A DNA stretch of 64,000 bases, from contig NC_079149.1 in assembly GCF_945859685.1 (NCBI RefSeq), forward strand, positions 34,561,043-34,625,042, read 5' to 3'. The notes beneath the pieces are model-generated. The model searched no databases and had not been told where the DNA came from. It was given only the letters and a program-made list of their open reading frames with translations. This stretch comes from Eupeodes corollae (lineage: Eukaryota > Arthropoda > Insecta > Diptera > Syrphidae). Shown here in pieces: positions 1 to 10,049 of this stretch; within the stretch, counting starts at the first letter, position 1; the number at the start of each line of letters is the position of its first letter. Made by a program: the position numbers and the translations under genes.

Positions 1-130
1 AACGTTCTATCTCCAATACACACCGTTATAGATTGATTATGAATTAGGATTTAAACTGCAGACACCAAGAACCTTGGAAAAAGTATCATTTGAAATATTG
101 GTTGTGAATGGCCTTAATCGGAAGATATAT

Positions 131-1105
131 TACCCGTGTTTTTTGGCATTCTATAAATAGTATAGAAAATTCCTAAGAAAACCCATCGGCAGTAGCCAGA
201 TTTTTGTATTTAAAAATTGGTACAACTGAAAGAAGACCTGTCAATATAATAATAAATTCTTTTTGTTTTTAAAGAATATTATTTAATCATGTAGTTTATA
301 AGTTAAAATTATTTTTGTTTACCTTTTTCTTATTTTCTTTTTGTTTTCCATTTTCAGCTTTCACACTTGGCGATCGATCAAGAAGGGGGTTTGTTCGTAG
401 ACTACTACATTAATATGTGGTGTTGAAGCGGACGAGTTGAAATGAGCTTGATTGGACTCGATTCCGGTCGGGGATCGGAGTCAAGTCAAAATTTGTGAAG
501 AAAAACTTGTGTGGAGGAGTTGGTGTTTACAGAAAATGCATATGGTCTGTTTATTTGCATGTTTGTGTCCAAAAAAATTGTTTAACACGAATAAAACTAT
601 CTGACTTCCACTTCATAAGAAACACCGAAACACCATTTGCATTTTAGAAAGTGCTGCCAAACTTAATCTTGTGCGGTGGAAACACTAAAAAGATTTATTT
701 GATCTAAACTGAGATAAACCTTTGGTGCAAACATAGCAAAGCTTAATTATCTTTTCTATTGATTTTTCTTGCAAACTAAGCCCAGTAAGTCCATTTTTAT
801 TAACAAAAGTAAATAATATCAACAGTAACAGATTGATTTTTTTTCCAATGGAAAATACATGATCCCAAATGCACAACTACTCAACGAACACAGCCATCGA
901 AATACAAATGCAATGCAAAGTCGTACCAATATTTGAGAACAAAATCACATAAGATCCATTCGAGACTCGTATAAATGTCAAAAACCCATTCGTAGTAGAA
1001 TTTTACTTTAACTTTTATCGGTACTATTCATACTGCGGATATTGTTTTTGTTATTCGTGTAAAATCCTACTATACTATAGATAGATTTTCCAACAAAAGA
1101 CGAGT
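131..1105 (+). repeat. Dispersed repeat A, copy 1
   Basis: This is the first of three related copies (others at 14453-15680 and 30527-30760). It begins with tacccgtg followed by a conserved block ending in gcatcggcagtagcc. After a divergent stretch (about 240-375) it matches copy 2 from agaagggggtttgttcg through gattttccaacaaaa. The divergent stretch of this copy ends in a good splice-acceptor-like run (polypyrimidine then ttttcag at about 352-358). No long ORF is present. I see direct sequence similarity between copies; the class of element is unknown. It could be an old LTR, a 5' region of a spliced DNA transposon, or another noncoding repeat. Confidence 0.7.
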
Positions 1106-1399
1106 ATTAAGAAAGACGACGTTTCTTTTCAAAAAGACGGCGAAGGCACAACCGTCCAAACAAGGAACAAACAAAAAGAAACTTTGCAAAAATAAGTTTT
1201 CTGACCCTGGACATTTGCGACTTTATTATTTGGTGCCAGACGACAGATAATGTCTATGCCAAATTTCATGAATATCACATGATGCCTTTACAGAAGTCGT
1301 GGAGCCCATTTGGATAGTATAATTTTATAATGTAAGGGCATATCTTTAAATTGAACCCTTCATTATGTTGTAGATTTGTTACATAGAAGTGGGACCGGT
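1106..1399. other. No gene recognised
   Basis: AT-rich sequence beyond the end of the repeat A similarity. I see no supported ORF, terminal repeat or RNA gene. Confidence 0.5.
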
Positions 1400-1560
1400 T
1401 AAAATTTGAAAACTGTTTTCACAATGCATACAGATAAATCATAGTCATAGAAAAAATGAACAGCATTGGTCCGTGAGGTAAGCCTTGTGGTATTCCATAA
1501 AGTTAAAAGAATATGTGCAATTGGGTTAATAAGGGGCGCTCTGCATGGCCTTCGATTAGA
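1400..1560 (-). pseudogene. Short reverse-transcriptase relic (non-LTR)
   Basis: Read on the minus strand, about 1460-1510 encodes LYGIPQGLPHGPMLFIF, which resembles the RT motif GVPQGSxLGPLLF of non-LTR retrotransposons. The residues upstream and downstream do not extend into a convincing RT, so this is a short and heavily mutated scrap. The family cannot be assigned. A chance match is possible but the PQG..GP.LF core is characteristic. Confidence 0.35.
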
Positions 1561-2940
1561 ACCGTTTTTACATTTTTTGGTATTATTTAATGTGGTAGTT
1601 AAATATTTCTTCTGATGTAAATTATGAAAAATGAAATTATTTATCAAATGAACTGACAATATTTAAACAAACAACACTCTTTCCAATTTTTCGACTGACT
1701 CACAGCTACACACATATGTACGAGTATATCTTCAACTATTGATGGTCGCACACATCATTCTATATTCTGGAATGTTAAAAGTTTAAATTTAACTTTCACA
1801 CAAAATCCAATAAGTGCGGTTTCAGATATGGGATATGAACTAAACGAAAAGTCACTGTCACGTTTTAAAAGATTCAATAAACAGAATTTCTATTGTAAAT
1901 ATTTCGACTTGCCCATATCTGAAGTACCTAACTATACAAACAAAGTCGTTTATTTGCATAATATGCACGCTTCCATCCCGACCTCATTATTAGTAAAACC
2001 ATTGATATATCAAATTTCCGAATATTATTTATCAACCCATATAGTAAAACAACTGTATATAAGTTATACTTATGAGCTTTTTATACATGACCAACAGTCC
2101 CCTCTGTCCAAACAAAGTTGGCCTCATTTTTGTTTTTGTTTTGTAAAAAAAACTTCACTCTATATTTTTGTATAATGTTTTATGAAGGCACCACAAGATT
2201 ATAAATAAACTTTATAATATTTAATATAATAATATTGTTTATCCCCTGTCAAATCAATTTCATCCAAACCACCGCGGGATATAAGAACCGGGGTTGAAAG
2301 CTAATAACAAAAATTATCTATGCATTCCCTGTTATCGATTTCTCTTCTGATTAGATAAAGATTTCCATTTTGTTTTGTTTGTAGGTGTGTAATTTTGTAA
2401 TTACGATTAAAATATTCAACAACTTTTCATTCAGATTATATGAGTGGACGTCGTATATAGCAATCGATTGCAGATAAGGGCTAACTATACAAAATCGTTA
2501 CAATAAGGGCCTACTACGAGCAAGTGAAACTAATGGTAGTTTTTAAATATTCTGTGGGAGTACTTACAGTCGAAGAAGATATACAGTGGGACAAGAGTAG
2601 CAACCAAATACTTAAATAAGGGTATCGAAAAATTTAGAATAGTAGATTTAAAGATTATTGTCGGATTATTGTGTTTTTAAATTCTGTATTAACAAAAATT
2701 AAAAACTCTGAAAGACAAAATCCTGGTTGGTTAAAGTGCTCCTTTTTTATATTACCAAAATCTTTTTTTTTATAAGTCTATTTGTAGCATTTGGAAATAC
2801 AGAATTTTTAAAACTAAGTATTTTTGAAAATAAGGTAAGGCATATAATTTTCTTGGAGAAACTAGGAGACTACTTAACGTACAGTATTCATACAGTAATT
2901 TGATATACAGTATTCTAAGTTCACAGTGTTTTGAAATACA
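1561..2940. other. No gene recognised
   Basis: AT-rich intron-like sequence. A 115-codon open frame lies at 1828-2175 on the plus strand, but its composition (many Y, S, F, K) and lack of any motif suggest chance. Nothing else is supported. Confidence 0.45.
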
Positions 2941-3720
2941 AACAGTATTCAATTCAATTCAAATATTCATTTATTACAAGTAAGCATTATAAATTTGTTT
3001 CAAAAGCTTTTATGAATTTTTAAGCATTGGCTTAGCAGCCAGCTCGACTGGTAACTTTAAAATATTTAATTGTATAAAATTAAAAAAGGGAAAAAAGGTA
3101 TAATTTGATTCTATAAACATTTGCATTATATGATTTACGTATATTCTGTTATTATAAGCATTTTGTAGTGGTAGCTAGCTCTGACAAATTTGACAAGAAT
3201 CGCCCAATCTGATCCATTTAAAATTTCAATCGTTTCCTGCACTGACACAATGAGACACACCCTGATGATATGAAAGCAATCTTCTTTAGCTCTCAAGTTA
3301 CATATATTGAAGAACTAGTCAAAGCTTCCGTTGTATGGTTTTCCATTTAAATGTAGAAGTTCGCATCTTGATTAAAAAATTAGGGAAATATCTTAATAGG
3401 AGAAAGAATCTTGGAAGTAGTTTTTGTCACACAAGTTTTAACTAAGCTGGCTATAGAGTAATCTACTCTCTGATTGACGGACATTTTGAATCATCTGATT
3501 TCGGTACGATTCTTCAAGTTTTTGGATGATTTCGTACAACTTCGTTTTCATCTAAACAATATTGTTGAGATTGATTTGCACAACTTCTCCACAGGAAGCA
3601 GCAATGTTTTCCCATGTCCTCATCCACCAGTCCTTATTCCGAATTTCGAAGAGCATCATTATCTTACATAACCGAGTTTCCCGTAGACCAAGCACTTTAA
3701 TTAAATAATCAGGCTGTAAC
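2941..3720 (-). mobile_element. C-terminal end and 3' UTR of a non-LTR retrotransposon
   Basis: On the minus strand, 3720 down to about 3130 translates, with several stops and frame changes, to a LINE ORF2 C-terminus. Recognisable pieces are KVLGLRETRLCKIMMLFE, KLYEIIQKLEESYRNQMIQN, a zinc-knuckle-like CNLRAKEDCFHIIRVC (C-x2 to C-x7-H-x4-C pattern), and NGSDWAILVKFVRASYHY. Below 3130 follows an AT-rich 3' UTR ending near 2945 in a TTGAAT-type repeat tail (read on minus). The RT domain itself is absent, so this is a 5'-truncated insertion. The C-terminal design resembles that of the minus-strand LINE at 42580-43800, possibly the same clade. Confidence 0.65.
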
Positions 3721-3996
3721 AAAAAAAAAGTTTTGGCAGGCCTGTTTCCAAAAAAAATGAATAGTTTGGCGCAGTTACCGGAATATTGAAAATTTTCTTT
3801 AAGAAATTTCTTTAAAATTTTTCAATTTCTTCGTATTCTTGCATACCTCATATTTCTGCCGCATAACAAAGCGAAGATATTTCGACTGGAGTGAAAATAT
3901 TATATTTTGTTGAAAGTTTTATGTGATCGTTAGAGAAAATCTTCTTGCAAGTAACATTAATTAAGCTTTGTTAAGTTTTTGCTTTTTCTACAAGGT

Positions 3997-4010
3997 GCTT
4001 GCTATAATCC
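3997..4010 (+). repeat. Left target-site duplication of the RTE copy
   Basis: gcttgctataatcc here is repeated exactly at 4866-4879, on the other side of the truncated RTE insertion. Confidence 0.85.
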
Positions 4011-4865
4011 GAGCAATGTCTAGTTTTGGCATCCCTGTCAAACTTATCCGTTTGTGCAGAATGACGATGGAGAATGCACGCTGCTCTATCAAGGTCGGAA
4101 AAGATCTTACCGATGCATTTGATGTCAAAAAAGGTTTTAGACAAGGCGATGCACTGTCATGCGACTTCTTCAACATCGGTCTGGAAAGAATTGTGCAAAA
4201 CTCAAGCGTCAACACTAGAGGCATAATCTTCCAAAGATCCATCCAATTTCTCGGATACGCAGATGATATTGACATAATTGGAAGATCAAAGCGTGATGTC
4301 AGTGGAGCGTTTTTGAGCATTGCGACGGAAGCGAAGAAGATGGGTTTAGTGGTCAAGACCAAGTATATGCTGTCATCAAAAAAGGACACTGAACGACGAC
4401 GTCTTGGACAAAACGTCACCATGGACAGCTATAACTTTTAGGTAGTTAAGGGCTTTGTCTACCTAGGCACCGCTATTAATGCAGACAACGACACCAGCGC
4501 TGAAATCAAACGAAGAATAACTCTTGAAAATCGCTGCTTCTTTCGAGCATGTAAAATCACCATCTATAAGACACTCATCATCCCGGTTCTCATTTATGGC
4601 GCTGAGGCCTGGACCCTGTCAAAGAAAGATGAGAGCGTCTTAGGATGCTTCGAGAGAAAAATTCTTCGGGTGATTTTTGGTCCCGTACGCATAGATGGAG
4701 AATGGAGGAGAAGATATAACGACAAACTGTACGGGCTGTACAGCGACACTGACCTAGTTAGCAGAATTAAAGTCCAACGGCTTAGATGGCTAGGTCATGT
4801 AGAGCGGATGGACATCAACGCTTCGCCCCGGACTGTAGCGCCACCTTAAGTAAGTAAGTAAGTAA
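4011..4865 (+). mobile_element. 5'-truncated RTE-type retrotransposon copy (RT to 3' end)
   Basis: One reading frame runs from about 4012 to the TAA near 4847, broken by a single stop at 4439-4441 (probably E to stop). It starts within the RT palm (AMSSFGIPVKLIRL), then GFRQGDALSCDFFNIGLE, and the catalytic FLGYADDIDIIGR. It continues through FVYLGTAINADNDTSAEIKR, VLIYGAEAWTLSKKDE, FERKILRVIFGPV and RLRWLGHVERMD. Compared with the sister copy at 53012-53401 it has lost about 150 bp near the C-terminus, and a smaller internal piece after FFRACK. The 3' end is gactgtagcgccaccttaag followed by AAGT repeats, typical of the RTE clade. Flanking 14-bp duplications fix both borders. RT activity is implausible because the N-terminal half is missing. 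Confidence 0.9.
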
Positions 4866-4879
4866 GCTTGCTATAATCC
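4866..4879 (+). repeat. Right target-site duplication of the RTE copy
   Basis: Exact repeat of 3997-4010, directly after the AAGT tail. Confidence 0.85.
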
Positions 4880-4939
4880 AGTATTGTACAGCATTTTTAA
4901 TCATACAAAACTCAAAAATCAGTATTGCGACCCTGCCCC

Positions 4940-5005
4940 ACATTTAAAAAAAGACTGGGATGCGATCGACACTGTCTTCATATCCCGTCTGTTGATTTGT
5001 CTTGC
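4940..5005 (-). repeat. Dispersed repeat C copy
   Basis: The segment from gactgggatgcgatc to gatttgtcttgctt matches 58670-58740 in the same orientation and 12585-12660 in the opposite one. On the minus strand the unit contains a T-arm-like stretch of the form GTGGGTCGCATCCCAGC. It could be a SINE piece or the tail of a larger element; the class is unknown. Confidence 0.6.
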
Positions 5006-5334
5006 TTGAAACTTAACTTTAACAAAATCGAAAAAAAATTCTCTCCAGTATTTTGTTGATTTTGTTGGTTGTTTGCTTAATTTTAAGTTTTCAATTTAAT
5101 TGTTCTTAAAAATGAACTTAATTAAACTTTGAAATTACAAACAAATTGTGCATATGATAAAATAATTTTGATTTCAAAATCTGTTGTTGTTAACGAGATT
5201 TTCAGTCGAAAAATTTTTTTACGAATTTACTAGCATTTCCTGAATGTTTTTATTTTGTATTTTTTTATATTGTGCGTTCACTGAAAGGGTTATGAATACC
5301 TTTATAATGGTTAAACCCAGTGCAAGCAATTATT
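5006..5334. other. No gene recognised
   Basis: AT-rich sequence with no supported feature. Confidence 0.45.
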
Positions 5335-5580
5335 AAAGACGGATAAGATTAGAAGGTGAAACCGATGCACATTGGTTTTGAATGTCTGCACATTGTAATG
5401 AGTGGGAAATATTGAGCCACGTAAAGCATTCCACATTCGCGTAGTGCGGTTAAAGAAAGAATCTCTGTACTTAAAAATACTTCCAAAATTGGGCTCAAGG
5501 GTAAACTGATGGGAATTCCTAGCAGTATTGCACGGGTATTAATGTTGAACTGTTTAAGGGCAGGAATGTTATATAAATAA
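5335..5580 (-). pseudogene. LINE ORF2 C-terminal relic
   Basis: On the minus strand this translates to FKYRDSFFNRTTRMWNALRG followed by IFPTHYNVQTFKTNVHRFHL. It is the Y-R-D-S-F-x-x-R-T-x-R-M-W-N-A-L and FKTNVHRH pattern found just before the end of many Jockey/CR1-type ORF2 proteins. Related scraps lie at 38555-38740, 51190-51450 and 61303-61390. No RT domain is attached. Confidence 0.6.
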
Positions 5581-6644
5581 ATGGATTTTTCTAAGAAATC
5601 ATTTTGAAGCCAATACCTTCATTCACTTACGAAATAAGGAGAACATAATTTTTTTTCAATTATTGTAGATTTTAATTTTTATGAAAAACGTGACTGTTGT
5701 ATTTTTATTTAAATTTATCGGTTTCGTTATTTTCTATAAGATGATTAAACTAGTTTAAACCCAATATTTTGAATTTTTGAAGAGATATTCAAGTCAAAAA
5801 TCTATTTTTAATGTTTTAGTAATGTTTTGTATACGTTTTTTATTTGTTGTTAAAACAAATGGGGCATATTCATAAATGTTTGCTAAACTCTTGCTTAGTT
5901 GTTCTTTAGCTAGTCCAGAGTTAAGGCTATTTACAAATAAATTTAAACCTAAGTTTAGTAGCACTAACCTGTGGTTTAACTGTAATAAAGAAATTGCTGT
6001 ATTAAGTGATTATTGCAGACAATTGTCATATTTTATTTTTGTTTGTGAACTGAAAAGTTGAAAAATTAAATTATATCAAATACATTTTACGTAAACTTGC
6101 TGTCCACAAAAATGTCGATTTATATCGCAATTGAAGAAGATATGGAGAAAATATGAATATCTTAGAGGAGTTTGAGTAATGTGGTGATCTGTAAAATTTG
6201 CCACAGAGAAAAAGAAAAATATACATAACACGGCTGAATAAAGCGACAAGGATTTCTGCTAATGATGTCGTTTGGATAAAAAAGGTACATTTATTTTATA
6301 ATATTATTTTATACATTTAATTTGAGAAATGACACAAAATAACAAGTTTGAAAATATAACAGTATTCTTTTGCTTTTACCTGTCATTTGAAGTATAATTG
6401 TAGTAGAATATAACCTTAAACTGGGGTTTTACTAAACACAATAGGAAAATTGACTATGAATAAGAGCTGTGTTTATTAATTCAACAAGCTTTAAACTAAA
6501 GATCAAGAAATCACGACTTTAGTAATTCTCTATGAATGCACCCCAATGTCTATTCGATCTTTCCCAAAATTGTATTGAAAGTTGAGAACTAATATTTTAA
6601 ACAAATATTCACGTGGAAAATCAATTTTCACCAAGTTTTCGAAA
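5581..6644. other. No gene; possible diverged tandem-repeat units
   Basis: AT-rich. Around 5760-5830 and 6560-6650 the phrasing (agatattcaagtcaaaaat, aaatattcacgtggaaaatc) resembles the minus orientation of the ~177-bp units seen at 9860-12560. The similarity is weak. The 61-codon frame at 5876-6061 has no motif. Confidence 0.35.
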
Positions 6645-6803
6645 TGTTTTTTTATGTTTTCATTCGATTTTTCTCAGATATCTCTCTAAAAATCTTTTAT
6701 TCAGATTCTAGGGGCCTTGAAACGTCCTGAAATGTCAAAATGTTTAATTCCACAAATCGGACCAATTACAATAACTTCTTATGGGAAGTTAATAATTTGC
6801 ATT
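6645..6803 (-). repeat. Repeat B terminal module fragment
   Basis: The block with aaaaatcttttattcagattc, gggccttgaaacgtcc, aaatcggaccaattacaata and the hairpin-like acttcttatgggaagttaat matches the minus orientation of 18235-18370 and the plus strand of 61190-61285. All copies lose similarity just past the gttaat, which marks one end of the repeat. Confidence 0.7.
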
Positions 6804-7273
6804 TGAACATAACCGATATACTTTTTGACAATAAGTTCAATAAGGTAAAGAAAAATCACGTTAAGAAAAACTTCTTTCTTAAAATAAAATAGTTTTCAAA
6901 ACTGTACCTAACCTCCACTAACCTCCTCCCAAAATTGTTTAGTTTAACTCCAAATTTACCAAATTTAGGATATTTATAAAAAAGTGTTTAGAATGCATTT
7001 AGCATAGCTTTTTTCGTCGTGATTATTGACGTTTTTCTTTTTTACTTCAGAGCAGAGCTCGAACTGTCAAAAAATGAATTGTGTTTCTTTTTGATCTGCG
7101 ATCGTTCAGAGCTTCAAATTCGTGTTTCTTTTTTAGTTCTGAACATGTTCAGAGCGCGTTCTGTGAGCTCAGAATAAAATAACAGAGTTAACAGACTAAA
7201 ATATTGAACACAAACAATTTGATATTTTTAGGCCGGGAAATTAAAAAAAAAAATCATCGTCAAAACAATAAAA

Positions 7274-7406
7274 ATGGCGGAAGAGGCTGGTCGCCCTAGT
7301 GCAGAAGGTAAGATAATTTATAAAAAACTAATTGCATGTAGCATTTTTATATATCAAATTTATTTCAGGAGTCAAATGGCCCAAAGCGCTACGACTGTTT
7401 TTTTAA
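7274..7406 (+). pseudogene. Tiny two-exon gene-like relic
   Basis: An ATG in the good context aaaaATGG opens MAEEAGRPSAEG, split by a 61-bp intron (7308-7368). The intron has a strong donor (gtaag) and acceptor (tatttcag), a size typical of fly introns. Exon 2 reads VKWPKALRLFF and then meets TAA at 7404-7406 inside a T-run. A one-base change in that run would open LINLIKEHFECLRL, which looks like the first helices of a MADF/trihelix-type DNA-binding domain. I infer a broken 5' end of a small host gene or of the DNA-binding ORF of a PIF/Harbinger-like element. The surrounding 7000-7600 also contains imperfect inverted cagagc-rich sequence. Without RNA data this is tentative. Confidence 0.3.
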
Positions 7407-7606
7407 TTAATTTGATTAAAGAACATTTTGAATGTTTACGTTTGACAGTCTGACATTTGACATTTCAAATCATGACAGTTAAGTTTTATCCTAATTAAAT
7501 CAGAGAGCTCTGAAAATACTCTACTCTACTTTGTTCATTGCTCAGACTCTGCTCAGTGGTAAGCTCTGAATTTAAAAAGAAAAACGCGATCGCGATATAT
7601 GTAAAA

Positions 7607-8436
7607 TTTTTCTAAACTGGTTCATACATTTTCTGTAAGTACTCGTACATTTAATTTCAAAGACGGTAGTGGTCACAGGAGAATCTTTGAAGCTACTCAT
7701 TTTGAAGTCCCGTTATTTTGTTTCAGTCTTACTTTATGGTTTAAAAGACATACAAAAGTGACAAAATAAACAAAATTGAACAAAAAGACACCACATAACT
7801 TTCAAGATGGCGACATTTTCCTTTCAATACCACTGAAGGACTTACTTTTTCTATTGAAACAAGTGAGTGCGATAGAGATGAAATGATGAAACGTCAAATA
7901 GAGCTATCTGAAAAGTGACACTGTTGAAATCTGTCAATATTTTTTTTGACAGTCTCTACAAAAAATAAAATAAAATAAAATTTTAATACGTTAACGAACA
8001 TGTAATCATAACGTAAACAAAAAACATAAAATATGGTAAAGTTGTCATAAACCTCGAATTAAACCATGTGACATTGAGCTAAAACGCTACTGTACCAAAT
8101 GTCATTAATTTTCGATAAAAGTTATTGTAACTTCCAACCTATATGTTAATTGGTTCCGTTGCGTATATACGATGCGTTGGTTGATTCTATTGCGTAATTT
8201 ATCCCACTGTACGTAATATGCAACTTGTAATGAAAATTCGACTGCCCTTTTCCATATGGCTATAATTTTTGTTGTCTTGTACTTTTATTTGTACATCAAT
8301 TTAAGTGGCACATGTTTATGTTTTTATTTTGAGAAATTATGCAATTAATATTATTTATGCGTGTCCATGATGTTAATTATTATGTACATACATATGTAGG
8401 TAAGGCACATGCAAATGTTATACTATTTAGACTTAC
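7607..8436. other. No gene recognised (probable NKAIN intron)
   Basis: AT-rich sequence downstream (minus-strand sense) of the NKAIN exon. The next NKAIN exon, which should begin with a sequence like YL-W-, was not seen on the minus strand between 1 and 8436. Confidence 0.5.
8431..8436 (-). promoter_or_regulatory. Splice donor of the NKAIN exon
   Basis: Minus-strand gtaagt immediately after the ACA codon; a consensus 5' splice site. Confidence 0.85.
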
Positions 8437-8574
8437 TGTAATTATGTATTTCACTCGAAAATGATATGCTCCATAGAATCCAAATATTACAAATATAATG
8501 TGCAAGAAATTAGCAAATATGGGTGCCCACATGTATCCGAGAAAGTCGAACACTTGGCGCTCGATTATAGTTAT
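8437..8574 (-). CDS. NKAIN: Internal coding exon of NKAIN (Na,K-ATPase interacting protein)
   Basis: This 138-bp, 46-codon exon reads ITIIERQVFDFLGYMWAPIF followed by ANFLHIIFVIFGFYGAYHF and RVKYIIT. That is the conserved ERQ-FDFLG--WAPI-NFLHI segment of NKAIN proteins, four-helix membrane proteins that bind the Na,K-ATPase beta subunit. The hydrophobic stretch beginning ANFLHII is a transmembrane helix. On the minus strand the exon is preceded by tttttcttgcag and followed by gtaagt, and both borders fall in phase 0. Exon 1 (signal-anchor start) should lie at higher coordinates and exon 3 at lower ones; neither was found, so the exon is an island among repeats. The conserved reading frame in otherwise decayed sequence argues for a live gene. 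Confidence 0.92.
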
Positions 8575-8587
8575 CTGCAAGAAAAAT
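8575..8587 (-). promoter_or_regulatory. Splice acceptor of the NKAIN exon
   Basis: The minus-strand pyrimidine-rich run ending in ttgcag abuts the first codon ATA. Confidence 0.85.
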
Positions 8588-8739
8588 TTAAATAAATTAG
8601 TTTTTTTGTTTACTAATAAAGATAAAGATAATAATTTTAATTACATATGCATGACATAATATTTTTTGAAATTGGGTTAAATTGGAAGTATTTCTTATAT
8701 CTTAGGGTAATTCTTAAAGGTTTATAATTAATTAAGGAG

Positions 8740-8753
8740 TTGGTTGAAATTAA
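8740..8753 (+). repeat. Left target-site duplication of the SINE
   Basis: ttggttgaaattaa is repeated exactly at 9003-9016. Confidence 0.85.
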
Positions 8754-9002
8754 TAGTACCCGTGGTATGATAGTTAGTGCGTTGAACTATCGTGCAAGAG
8801 GTCTTGGGTTCAATTTCAATACCAGCCTGTGCGATCTAAAGATTTTTCACGGGTACTGCCTCTTGCAAGGACTTGACAAATCCTTCAACTGCAATTCCTG
8901 TCAGGAAAAGTCCCCAGTATCCCCAACAAAAGTACTCGTACACAGGAATGGTTAAGAGTTAGAAGACTAGGACCTAGTTCTCAACGGACTTTTTATTTAT
9001 TA
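8754..9002 (+). mobile_element. tRNA-headed SINE, 249 bp, full head
   Basis: The head (about 8757-8830) looks like a tRNA gene: an A-box-like tggtatgatagttagtgcg, a central arm, and a B-box-like gggttcaatttc. The body follows, with cacgggtactgcctcttgca, and ends agttctcaacggac before an AT-rich (TTTA) tail. Perfect 14-bp duplications flank it. Relatives lie at 19185-19310, 38934-39171, 47690-47905 and 54585-54836, all in minus orientation. Transcription would be by RNA polymerase III and mobilisation by a partner LINE. This copy lacks the gttgcgccaccc stretch that other copies carry just before the tail. It is not a functional tRNA. Confidence 0.85.
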
Positions 9003-9016
9003 TTGGTTGAAATTAA
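9003..9016 (+). repeat. Right target-site duplication of the SINE
   Basis: Exact copy of 8740-8753. Confidence 0.85.
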
Positions 9017-9859
9017 AAATTTAATATTTAGAAAGAATTGGTGAAACTAACCAAGAACAATGAGTCTGAAAGTATTATTAAATATAACGTACTTCATTTT
9101 TTTAGAAATATAATATAAAATATTAAAACTTAAGTTTTTGAAAAAATAAACTTCGAACCATATGCAGCCACGTAATTTCCAACATTCAACAACAGAAAAG
9201 AAAAACTATGTCGTGTTTCACAGGTGTTTAGATTCTCATACTGTTTCTCATTTGTTTTTACAAAATCGTGCAAAAAATAGCCACACACCTTTGTAATTAT
9301 AAATCAGCTATGATCTAAAGGTTTTATAAATGTTTTGAATCATCGGCTCAAATTCATATTAATTATTTATTGTTATTGGAAGAATATCAGTTCAAGGCGT
9401 GTGAATAGTTTTTTCTTTAGTTTTCATAGAAAAATATTCATACGGCACTACTACCTATTTATAGGAACATTTTCAATCCATTTATGATCCGTCTATAAAT
9501 GAAGAAACAATTAAGAAAATGACCTGAAGTTTGCAACACTAATAAAATAGTCGACGATATGCAATTAATTTTACCAAATTAATTTTACCAGAAGAGTTTT
9601 TGAGATACTGAACCAATTGACCGATTATCAAGTGTATGGAGTACTATACTTCTCGACATCCCAGAATATTAAAATTTGCGATTGATGAGGCTTGGTATCC
9701 ACCCACAAACAAATACCACTTCTAAGTTTTATAGAATAACATCCACGTTCTTAAATGAGGTATGAGTTAAAATGATTACTTTGAAATATTGTAGAATTAT
9801 GAGTCAATGTCAACACAAGGAAAATGTGACCTTATATGCCAGTGAGGCGTGGTTCCGCC
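9017..9859. other. No gene recognised
   Basis: AT-rich; nothing supported between the SINE and the tandem array. Confidence 0.5.
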
Positions 9860-10047
9860 TATAATATTTTCACGAAAAATAACGCTTTTAACATCTGGTA
9901 AAATTTTGAGAAAAATCAAATTGGCTGTTTTTTTTTATAAAAAATAAAAACCTAAAAAAACATTACTCAAAGTTGTTAAAAATTTAATGTTGACTCAAAT
10001 ATCTTCTAAAGAAATTCAGATTATCGCTTTCAACTAATTTCATCTTA
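9860..10047 (+). repeat. Tandem array of ~177-bp units, left part
   Basis: One unit, recognisable by taaaattttgagaaaaatc, a T-run, ataaaaacctaaaaaa, a gactcaaatatcttc phrase and a cttataa end. The unit is interrupted at its cttaTA by the mariner element and resumes on the other side at 11351. Confidence 0.75.
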
Positions 10048-10049
10048 TA
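10048..10049 (+). repeat. TA target duplication, left
   Basis: TA directly before the inverted terminal repeat, matched by TA at 11349-11350, as for Tc1/mariner insertions. Confidence 0.75.

Noticed and set aside
1828..2175. 115-codon plus-strand ORF
   Set aside because: No domain, biased composition, no splice or start evidence; expected by chance in this length of AT-rich DNA.
3988..4422. 144-codon minus-strand ORF
   Set aside because: Complete shadow of the RTE reverse transcriptase on the plus strand, which has the YADD motif.
8757..8830. tRNA gene
   Set aside because: The tRNA-like stretch is the head of a SINE with target duplications; the acceptor stem does not close and the anticodon arm is poor.
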